Assembly: GCA_965199895.1 (NCBI GenBank)
Contig: CBDATJ010000007.1
Coordinates: forward strand, 1 to 19,132
Source: Bin55 sp965199895
Lineage (GTDB): Bacteria > Pseudomonadota > Gammaproteobacteria > Pseudomonadales > Azotimanducaceae
DNA: 19,132 bases
Direction of reading: 5' to 3'
A program made the position numbers and the translations under genes. The notes beneath the pieces were generated by a model that worked only from the letters and a program-made list of their open reading frames with translations, was not told where the DNA came from and ran no database searches. Shown here piece by piece: positions 9,201 through 17,000 of the stretch (positions are counted from its first letter, which is position 1; every line of letters begins with the position of its first letter).

Positions 9201-12200
9201 GTTTCAAAGAACTGACCATAGTCCTCTTCTATCGAGAGAATGAAGTTTGGACTCTCAACAATCAGTTCAATGTGTCTTCGTGGATTGTCGGTTAGTTCCG
9301 CTGCAACAAACGGAATCATGCGCAGATATTCATTCCTTCCGAAAATACGCTTCGCATAGCCAAGGGCAGCTTGATATTTGCCTTCATTTAAGAATTGTTG
9401 GAATACTTGGTCGAGTGGTTCTTCTGCTTCTACCACGCTCGATAGTCGCACCACACGTTCGACATTGCTACTTTCTATGGCTGAACTCATTTCTTTGTTT
9501 AGTAGAGTATCTGCCGTACCTGCAGTTTGAGTTTCAACCAGTGATGGTGGAATGAGTGCCATGACAGATTCATCGATTTGAACACCATGATCTTCGTACT
9601 CAGATTGAATAAGTTTTGCAATGTAATTGACCGCGGAAAAGTTAGCATAATGTTCGTTCGTTTCATCCAATTCTTCCATGTCCAGAAGTTCAACCATCGC
9701 TTCTTCAGGTGGTGGATCCGATAGAAATTCTTGAGCAAGAGCGAGATCCATTTCATGCAAATATTCGGCATGGTCGATTCCCACCATCGCTCGTCGAATA
9801 AAGTGACAGATGTGGTTCAGTCGCGTGTATCTGTGGAGGGGCAGCTTGTCACCATTACCTCGTAAGCTGATAACGTTTTCCAGTTCAGCTCGGAAAAACT
9901 CATCAACGGTGGCAAGTTTGGTACTTGCTTCTGGGTCGTCATTAGACCAGGTTGAAATGAAGCCTTGAGCGAAGTGTTCGAAATAAGTGGTATAGTCTCG
10001 ATTCACACTGGTGTTTCGCTGACTTCCCGCCAATAGATATCGAATTTGGTTGGTATTCCCTCGACTCAACTCGGGTGCGTCAGCGTGTAATTGAACCGCT
10101 TGGCTTTGCAAGATGTTGAGTGCACCTTTGAGATATAGGCCATTAGCCACGTCCCGATTACCCGTATTTTCTCGAAGAGAGGCAGTTTTCAACAAGAGGG
10201 CGTTGTTGTCTTGATCTAGAGAAAGTGCATGGCTGTAGTAACCCAGAGCTTGTTTAGCAAAACCTGCTTCAAGGAACAGATCCGCTTTGGTTTGGTTGAT
10301 GTCTAACAGTCCAGTGATGTCTTTGACTAGATTAAGAGACTGTTCTGCTGCTACGGTGTCATCTTGTTCCAGCAAGGTTTTTGCGATATTCACATAAACC
10401 TCGGGTGGTAGTTGTTGCTGCAATCGGATGAGTCGACGACCGTAAGTGATTTGGCGTTCGGGGTCACCCGTTTTCTGGCTTAGTGAGAAAAATCCAGCAT
10501 CTTGTGTCGCCATGGTCACCAGTTCTCGCAAAACAGATAGTCGTCGAATACCTGCTTGGGAGATTGAGTTTTCAATTGCAACAAATTCCGCTTCGTTATC
10601 GTTGGTTTCGTTTGCGATTTCACTGAGCAAAGTGTAGAGGTAGAACTTATCATCTCGTCCGGTGATTCGTTCGAGAATAATACGGTGAGTCCAACGGAAA
10701 ATAGCTTGGTCATCGAGGGGTAACCTTTGACCGAAGCGACGTTGACCGATCATGTTCAGTATTCCATCGATAGCGACCACAAACTCGTTGTCGGATCGAG
10801 AGTGTTCAGCAACGTATTGGAATAGAGAGACCGCTTCCTCGACTCGGTCTGATTCCTTGAGGAGTTCGCCCATGAGTAGCAGGTTGTCGCTATGAGTGGG
10901 ATGTTGTATCAGAGCTCGACGATAGCTCTCAATCGCTTGCTCAGTGAAGCCACTCATCGAAAGAACGCTCGCTTCAAATTCACCTGTCACAGCTTCTTCG
11001 TCAAATTCACGAAGTTGTGCGAGCCAATGAGAGATCTGTTCAAGTTTGTCATCGCTAGCTGCAGCCATGTTGAAAGCTACCATGTTCAAAACGATGTTTT
11101 GGATGTGCTCAATGCGATTTTCTGGATCGATTTTTTCGAGTTGCTGCAGTACTTCGTCGTATTTCTGATATTCTTCTAGTTGCAGGTATATGAGTGCGAG
11201 CTGGCGGAGTTTTTCGATTTCTGAAATGTCGCTGTATTCGGAAAATTCCTTCACTACTTCAGCCGCACTGAACGCGTCGCCGACTTCGGTATAGATTCGG
11301 ACTAATAAGTTGACTTCGTTCTTGTCAGCAGTTCCAGCAAATAGGCGTTGTTCCAGATCGATAGCAATGTCTGCTAGCTTGTTTAGTTCAGATGCAATCA
11401 ATAAAAACTGACTTTCTGCAAAACTTCGTCGAGCAGGGGCTTCTTCTTGGATCCAAAGTTCTTGCCACAGACCTAGAGATTCTTCTTTGTTCCCCATAAC
11501 ACTGTGAAGCCATGCTAGGCGCATGCGGTCGTCATAACCTAAGGGCTCACCCCCGTATTCTTCTACATCAAGGAATACTTCCAGGGCTCGATCAAACTGT
11601 TGGAGTCTCTCAAAGGCATCAGCAACAAGTCGTAGATCACCAGAGGTCTTCGGTAGTACTTGGATGAGTTCGTCCAAGGCGGTAGTGGCTTCGTCAAATC
11701 TACCTTTAGAGAAATGAGTTTCAAATAAATAGATCTGTCCAGTAGTAGTCGCCCCGTAGGTATCAGCGTGTCTATGAATCATGGCAAGGCTGAGTGGTTC
11801 AAAACCCATTTGGCTCATGATTGCACCCCCTTGAGCTAGGATACCTACATCTTGGGCATTGCTGGTCTCAAATGTATTCCAAACTATTTCTGCACGTTCA
11901 GGTTGTGCAACACCTACGAAATAGGAGGCGAGTCCTGTGTACCACTGGACCACGTTGGGTTCTTCCTCAATGAGTCGTTGATACTCTTCAACCATCTCAT
12001 CAGTTCGGTTGGCGACATCATAGATTTGGAGTAGTCGGAATCGAGCTTCGATATCTTCTGGATCGATTTCTAAAGAGTGATAGAGTTCGATAGCTTCGTC
12101 GTATCTTTCAAGATCTGTGAGTAAATCAATATGGAGATCCCGAAGATCTTCGTCCAGGGAACCCCTTTGTTCGAGCGCAGCAATGAGAGTGTCTAGTTCG

Positions 12201-12997
12201 TTTCGTTTGCGGTAAGATTCATCGAGTAAGCTGAGTGCATAGAGTCGATCAAATCGGTATTCGGCTGCATCGTAAGCTAGCCACGAGTGCTTTGCTGCTT
12301 TGTCGAATTCTTCCGCCATAATCGCCCACTCTGTGAGGCGAATCAGTTGTCGGAAGTATTTGGATTCTTCTGCATTGGGGGTGTAGAGTTCGAGTGCACG
12401 ATCTTCATGTCCTAGTATGGCTAGAGCAATAGCTGCGCGGTTCTGAAATTCTTGATCTCGCTGTTGAGCTAAATCTAGAAGTGCGTCAACATTTGTTTCG
12501 TCGACATCGATCATGGCGAGTCGGATTTGAATGAACTCTCTTTCTTCTGCTGACTCCGTCGAAGCTAGTGCTTTGTTGTACCACTCTAGAGCTTCAACTT
12601 CATGTCCCCTAGCGTCCAAAATTCTTGCTTTGAGAAGCGTGCCGTCGGTTGTTTCTTCCAAAGAAACCGCAGCATCAACAGCCTCAATTGCTTTGTCAAA
12701 GTAACCGTGTCTCCAGTACAAGTGAGCGACCGACAAGAACGATTTCACGCGTAGTAAATTGGGATGACTTTCATCGTCTGCAATGTTTTGAATCTCTGTC
12801 ACTGCTCCATCAATCCCATCGTCGATTGAGACTGCGTGGTTGTAGACATCACTGATTGCAGTGAGTACTAGCCTTCCGTCGGTTTGGTTTGAGTCTTTGA
12901 GCACATCAATGGGTAGAGCACCCATTGGGAGTGTGGATGAACCAACCAAGGACGCAACGACCAGGTACGCCAGACCATTGAGAGTCTTGAACTTCAT
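6275..12997 (-). CDS. Giant exported TPR protein (2240 residues), function unknown
   Basis: This is a complete giant protein. The N-terminus looks like a Sec signal peptide: basic KFK, a hydrophobic core at about residues 7-20, then a small/Pro-rich stretch up to about 29. It is therefore probably periplasmic or surface-exposed. After that the chain is almost wholly helical. TPR units are easiest to see at about 84-145, 290-345, 425-510, 595-730 and 860-965, with spacing like A-L-Y...G-X-Y-D-E-A. From about residue 1000 on the helices are less regular, and no enzymatic domain is recognisable. Cys1463 (GECPTE) and Cys1502 (DCFPED) are conserved in the downstream paralogue. The ATG at 12997 is supported by AGAGGA nine bases upstream (complement of 13007-13012). 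The gene lies between hpd and a ~1 kb gap. TPR arrays normally bind proteins or assemble complexes, but partners here are unknown. Confidence 0.85.
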   Translation of the reverse strand: MKFKTLNGLAYLVVASLVGSSTLPMGALPIDVLKDSNQTDGRLVLTAISDVYNHAVSIDDGIDGAVTEIQNIADDESHPNLLRVKSFLSVAHLYWRHGYFDKAIEAVDAAVSLEETTDGTLLKARILDARGHEVEALEWYNKALASTESAEEREFIQIRLAMIDVDETNVDALLDLAQQRDQEFQNRAAIALAILGHEDRALELYTPNAEESKYFRQLIRLTEWAIMAEEFDKAAKHSWLAYDAAEYRFDRLYALSLLDESYRKRNELDTLIAALEQRGSLDEDLRDLHIDLLTDLERYDEAIELYHSLEIDPEDIEARFRLLQIYDVANRTDEMVEEYQRLIEEEPNVVQWYTGLASYFVGVAQPERAEIVWNTFETSNAQDVGILAQGGAIMSQMGFEPLSLAMIHRHADTYGATTTGQIYLFETHFSKGRFDEATTALDELIQVLPKTSGDLRLVADAFERLQQFDRALEVFLDVEEYGGEPLGYDDRMRLAWLHSVMGNKEESLGLWQELWIQEEAPARRSFAESQFLLIASELNKLADIAIDLEQRLFAGTADKNEVNLLVRIYTEVGDAFSAAEVVKEFSEYSDISEIEKLRQLALIYLQLEEYQKYDEVLQQLEKIDPENRIEHIQNIVLNMVAFNMAAASDDKLEQISHWLAQLREFDEEAVTGEFEASVLSMSGFTEQAIESYRRALIQHPTHSDNLLLMGELLKESDRVEEAVSLFQYVAEHSRSDNEFVVAIDGILNMIGQRRFGQRLPLDDQAIFRWTHRIILERITGRDDKFYLYTLLSEIANETNDNEAEFVAIENSISQAGIRRLSVLRELVTMATQDAGFFSLSQKTGDPERQITYGRRLIRLQQQLPPEVYVNIAKTLLEQDDTVAAEQSLNLVKDITGLLDINQTKADLFLEAGFAKQALGYYSHALSLDQDNNALLLKTASLRENTGNRDVANGLYLKGALNILQSQAVQLHADAPELSRGNTNQIRYLLAGSQRNTSVNRDYTTYFEHFAQGFISTWSNDDPEASTKLATVDEFFRAELENVISLRGNGDKLPLHRYTRLNHICHFIRRAMVGIDHAEYLHEMDLALAQEFLSDPPPEEAMVELLDMEELDETNEHYANFSAVNYIAKLIQSEYEDHGVQIDESVMALIPPSLVETQTAGTADTLLNKEMSSAIESSNVERVVRLSSVVEAEEPLDQVFQQFLNEGKYQAALGYAKRIFGRNEYLRMIPFVAAELTDNPRRHIELIVESPNFILSIEEDYGQFFETADQFIEFLSQVEVKEFTDANYLSSINIWGYLSELSDSDLMAQYFVYLTENLGSAEDPFSLNSRYMIDMHKSLMTHKFDEEQQSHIASANIVFLDSLDFGDEYLLTSLYPMLLNFHANPGNASLLMAVIDTVAERVQLDVDVKDVMTQYFEGDKLGAYRNLINSQIDPFHVFYIQRMITSTFPDEAVAFLEQIIAGECPTEIQANFLVSQGAYLPTVGIDTPMSVDPSAIMERFVDCFPEDQAHRMRLLMYSIGQGHRSTISERLTQEYERDNANESIRTALFLWNKKIENFDSALKVTLDGEPDLRNHRILDEILFRNDESPFNFTEHPDAILHMIRDVESVDDRLAIPGPTLPKSISRAARVISELNPEQHTTSDAAKALRFFWRRLSYLSLDQDSFYFYSGGPVRMFMDWPKDQEQADSITNRLFYRSSTTATLSLSKYIEESQSEEPTVDEKLIDSVIQDFPLGRDLEQLLTSQDPLERRRATDWYELIVQAYLYHPEDAQLRVAQLSERIVSGEAYDHEFGLWIPLSNALDQPISQELNAAFNDWFLATSRHSHLQLINAARFYARTDHQEAALDCYKLLLANLLRFHEFGRQALYVVVDRSPDPIVTVEDVFADLQERFSSEVSMQFVADVLPMVQTHHGFIELDFLAAGFALKSFQIVAEGSQVIEAASAVSPVLDEVVAIIDRDETLRPYETAPLIQLVRAHMLNGEWESALAYLRQIFVQSNIDSSTGEEYDPYDALTRLVSSRSYNVTSSVSQFMRLTGYTVEDSEADLISPIVPSSLALLSASLDEIIDYGREDWMNTLTDSLAIWVNDDTLDHHAVVTALGIIAYEYQKQGQLERFNNLAAKINEAVNLNLESWDRENLSVMATLAANTDFPLNVEIFGKLVEYELLNPDTIVATLDQLKQQSEPSSVIEVLAPMSLSDFSLSALRELLEVGKLARNSEFSNSVDELIKKQEDSLRELEINVL

Positions 12998-13006
12998 AAA
13001 GATGTT

Positions 13007-13012
13007 TCCTCT
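13007..13012 (-). promoter_or_regulatory. Shine-Dalgarno site of the complete giant TPR gene
   Basis: On the minus strand these bases read AGAGGA, with nine bases before the ATG at 12997. The site fixes the start codon, and the signal peptide begins directly after it. Confidence 0.7.
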
Positions 13013-13051
13013 ATTTGAGCAGTGTTGTTTGTTGAGTCAAGGAGAGAATGA

Positions 13052-13067
13052 TGTCTCAATTGAGACA
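13052..13067. promoter_or_regulatory. Perfect 16-bp palindrome upstream of the giant TPR gene (candidate operator)
   Basis: The bases TGTCTCAATTGAGACA read identically on both strands over 16 positions with no spacer. The site lies about 55 bp upstream of the ATG of the complete TPR gene, where a regulator dimer could act. No strong -35/-10 pair was recognised next to it, so the role as an operator is inference. A stem from a spacer-free palindrome would have no loop, which makes an RNA hairpin or terminator less likely than a protein site. Confidence 0.45.
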
Positions 13068-13195
13068 GGAGTTTATTGCTGGTGAAGAGTTCTAAATGGG
13101 TGTACTCTCCTGGAGAAATATGTGCATTAGAGATTGGGCTGTATGGCTACACCCAATATAGATCATGCTTGTGCAATTTTAGCCAAGAGATCTAG

Positions 13196-13925
13196 TTAGA
13201 AACTGTACGTAATCGACTCGCTAATCCATCGATTAACAAGGAGATGAAAAAAGTTAGTCCATCGAATAGCCTAGTTCAATTTTCTAATGGACGAGTTCCG
13301 GTTATTCAAAATGTTGACTGGCTGCTTCCTGCAACAGCAGGCGTGCCTAACCTGGCGAACATAGTCTTCTTAATTCCCATATTGCCTATTTCCTGCAGTT
13401 CCTTGAGTATGGAAAGCCACTGATTTCCAAGGGGATAAATTATACAAATGTCACGTACTTTCTAGATTATCAGATTGATGCACTAGTGCAAACTATTGAC
13501 AATACTTCGGGATCTTTGAGAATCCCTTTACTCCATGTTTGCTGGACACTCCTGGACCGGGGAATATCGATGCTTTTCGACAAAGATTTATCAAACGGAT
13601 AGCTGGACGAAACAAATTCAAAACAGATCTGCAAACTAAGGAAATATACGATGCCGATGGGACTTATATTTCACCAAACGAACTGCAGTTGAACCATTGC
13701 TGGTGCGCCCGCTGAGAGTTTTTTGGTAAGCTAAATCAGATCTGAAGGTGGAATATTCCAAGTGACGAGAAGAATGCAAAGAAACTCATCACGACTCTAT
13801 CGTCAAGACGTACATGGGTTGCGACAAGCAGTTAGGGCAGGAAGCTAGTACCAGCACATCTACCCAACCATTGAAGTACCAGGAACTGAGAAATTTCGAG
13901 CATTCGATGAATCAAAACCTACCCC
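13196..13925 (+). pseudogene. Probable frameshifted gene remnant between the TPR paralogues
   Basis: Three overlapping + strand frames without long intact ORFs follow one another in a way that suggests one decayed gene: 13196-13423, then 13360-13602, then 13500-13715. A fourth open stretch starts at 13849. The translations look protein-like. The first includes VQFSNGRVPVIQNVDWLLP. The second has AYFLQFLEYGKPLISKGINY. The third has GNIDAFRQRFIKRIAGRNKF. The join of the first two loosely resembles the N-terminal SAM-like domain of tyrosine recombinases (about 100 residues with a Fl-x-fLe motif), but no catalytic Arg/His/Tyr box can be found, so this assignment is weak. A 59-codon ORF from the ATG at 13244 has AAGGAG directly touching the ATG, which is too close for a normal ribosome site. 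The rest of the gap, 13926-14022, shows nothing I can name. Confidence 0.35.
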
Positions 13926-14022
13926 AGACTACTTGATCTGTCCCCCAGACAGTCACTCAAGATGTCTAGACATCATGATTCTGCAATTTCACCTGCCCAT
14001 CCAGGGGTGGTGTGTTGAATTT

Positions 14023-17000
14023 CTATAGGACAGGATCGGGTAGATAGAGCTTTTCTCGTGCAATTTCTTGTAATTGAATTTGATCACTGACTCGGCTGAC
14101 ATAATTTACGTCTTCAGCTAACTTGCCAATTTCCAATAGTTCTTGGAGTACCGATAGGCCACTCGATTCAATGGAAATGGATTGCACGGCAGCAAGTGCC
14201 GCTCCAGGGGCATCGGAATCTCGTAACCACCGTAGTGCAGTTGTCAAGTGTTCGGAGTCATAGAAGAGATTGAGCGATATTGCTTTACTGACTAATTTCG
14301 GTCCAAAGGCGTAATCCACTTCGACTGCAAGTTCAAGTAACGGTGACAATTGCGTATTTGTTGCGGAGGCAATATTCTTTTCTATTCCTTGTTCAATAAG
14401 CCTCAATGTAGAAGCGACCATATCCAATTGATCTCTTGCTTTGAATTCGTAGGCGATCAGCGCCAAAATTTCGAATAGGGCTGAATGGTCAAACCCGTCT
14501 TGTTCCAACCAACTAGTGAGCGCAGAAATTAGGACACCCGTCCATTCGGTGTTGTCTAGATCTAAGAAGTCGTTTCGCAGCGAAAAGATAAACTCAATAG
14601 TGGATGGCGCAGAGTATCCGTTTCGCATGTATCTGCCCGTAGGGATCGAGAGACCCAAGGTTTCGTTGAGAGAATTAACGATTCTTTGAATTTCATAGCC
14701 TGGTGGGGTTCGGAACCTGTTACGCCCAAGAGTCTTAGGATCACTCAAAGGTATCGATGACTCTATGTTGTCCGTCATGAACAGTGGTTTCACGAAATCA
14801 GTTGCTTGATCGAAGTCTGCGTTCTGTCGATTCGCATTTGCCAATGATATGAGAGCCATAGTTTGGTATGGCTGGAGTAATTGAGAGCTTTCGACCCAAG
14901 GTGTGTGCCCACTGATTGTGGGTCGCAAACCAGTGGCCACCTCGATGACTTCTTCAGTCGGATAGACTTTTTGCAATGTATCGAGGATGAAACTATCCAG
15001 AACATGATCAGTAGCCGCTATCTCGTCATATCGCTGTACGATAGTCATAATTTTGTGGATGCATTCCCTACCGATTTCGGGAGGAAGTTGCTCGACGACA
15101 TCATCAATAACCACTGAAATTTTAATTTGTTCGAGAGCGTGGGGGCCGTAGGAAACGTAGCCAAAGTTCCCCTGAAATTCACCATAGTGAACGGCTGAAA
15201 GCCCAAGTAGAAGGTATTGGTCTATGGCATGTTGCCAGTCGCCGAGTCGAGCGTAGAAACGTGCGATATTAAGCATCTGCCCCGGCGTCGCTACCTTAAG
15301 GTTAGCAGCCCAATCTCCGAAATACTCTTCTAATTCAGGGGTAAGAGTTTGGTCGGTTTCATTAGTCAAGAACATCCATAAAGTGACTTCGTGATCAGTC
15401 GCAGTTCGATCAATGAGTCGTTCGGTGAGTTCTGTGTAACGCTGCTGGAGACTCTCAGGATGGTGACTATATGCTGTAGCTAACAGTTCATACCAACTAC
15501 TGGAATTTCGCTTTTGCCATGAAGGTTGAGATTGCAGTAGTGTCTCGAACTCATTGCCGAGTGGGTAGTCTTTCATCGGCTGTTCTAAAAGCGTTTCAAT
15601 TTCCCCATCACTCGCGAATGATGATGGGTTTCTTGCAAGGTATTGCGCTAAATTCATGATGGTCTGAGAGGGGAAAAAACCTCTACCGTAGAAATTTACA
15701 TACCCTAGATCTGCATCTTTTTTTGGCCATTTCAAAAACATCTCTTGGGCACTGCCTGGGAGATAGAATTGTCGTGAATCGTCTAGATCAACCGCATTGA
15801 GACTTCTCCAAAATAGTCGGATTGCATCTGCTGCATCTTGTGTTGAACTTTCTTCATTGAGGTCACGGATTCTGTTCACTGCTCGCAAAATGCTTTTCGG
15901 GTACTGGTCAGTTAGGTAACTGTAGTCGTTGAGCAAGTCATCTTCTGAATCCTGGGCAGCTTCTTCTAGCAAGGAGTAAGCGATATAGCCCATTTCACCA
16001 AACGCCCCCGGGTTTTCTTGTAGTCTCGCTTGGACATCGGTGATCACGATCTCATCAGTGAGATCTGGACCGCCGTCGTTGGCGACTTCTACTGCGGAGT
16101 GGTAGTCCTCTAGACTCTTGTAAGCCAGGAACAATGCGACTCTGACCCCTTCATTGGTGGTGTCTTCCAAGTAAAGATCTTTGAAGTCATCTAAAAGTGG
16201 TGCTATCCCTATGGATCGAAACGAGTTGCTCAAATACTGGATTTTGTATGAGATGTTTTCAGGGAAGCAGACAGCCAGTGCCTTGTAGATGTTTGTGGGG
16301 GTAAGAAGAATTGAGCTTTGTGGGTCACTCAAACTGTAAATCGGGGAAGCAACCATCAAGGTATCGATCTGTTCTTCTGAGGGGCAATCGCCTGAGATGA
16401 CTTCTTTCCAATAGTCAATGGTGATGTCTTTAAATGTTGTGGAAAATAGGTCTTGCCAATAGTATCGGAGCTGTTCATTGATATTCTCAATGCTGGCCAT
16501 GGTCTGAAAAGCTGTTCGTCGATCACCAGCGTAGAAACTCTCTAATGCGGTTACGATTTCTTCGGACAATCCAGCACCCTCAGAAATCTGTTTGGCTGCA
16601 CTAATCACGATTTCGGAGTTCGAAGGGAGTGCATGGAAGTTAAAGATAAAACCGGTGAGTTGATTGAGAATGTATGCTTCACTAAAGTCGATCATGTCAA
16701 CAGTTTTGTCGACAAAATCCTGTAAACGAGAGCGCTGTTCTTCGGTTAACTCCATTTGCATGAGTTCTGTCTGCATTTCAATCAATGGCGGAACTCTGAA
16801 CGAACTCGGGAAGCCGTTGGGTGTGGGTAACCCTGTCTCGTAATCGAGTACAGCAAGTAAATCGTTTACATTTTCACGTGTCTTGAAATATTCCCATATG
16901 CCCGAGAAACCATACCATCCTGCTTGGATGTTTGGATCTTGGTCGGGGTCTTCAACTAACGCTATGAAATCGTCTACGGTCTCGAAGAAACGTCCTGTGA

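Noticed and set aside
12861..13085. 74-residue + strand ORF over the start of the TPR gene
   Set aside because: It is antisense to the signal peptide region and has no family features or ribosome site.
13098..13118. Short inverted repeat TCTCC-T-GGAGA as a terminator
   Set aside because: The arms are only five bases long and no T-run follows on either strand.
13244..13423. Independent 59-residue gene after AAGGAG
   Set aside because: The AAGGAG touches the ATG with no spacer, and the frame continues upstream to 13196 with a similar protein-like sequence, so it fits better as part of a decayed gene.
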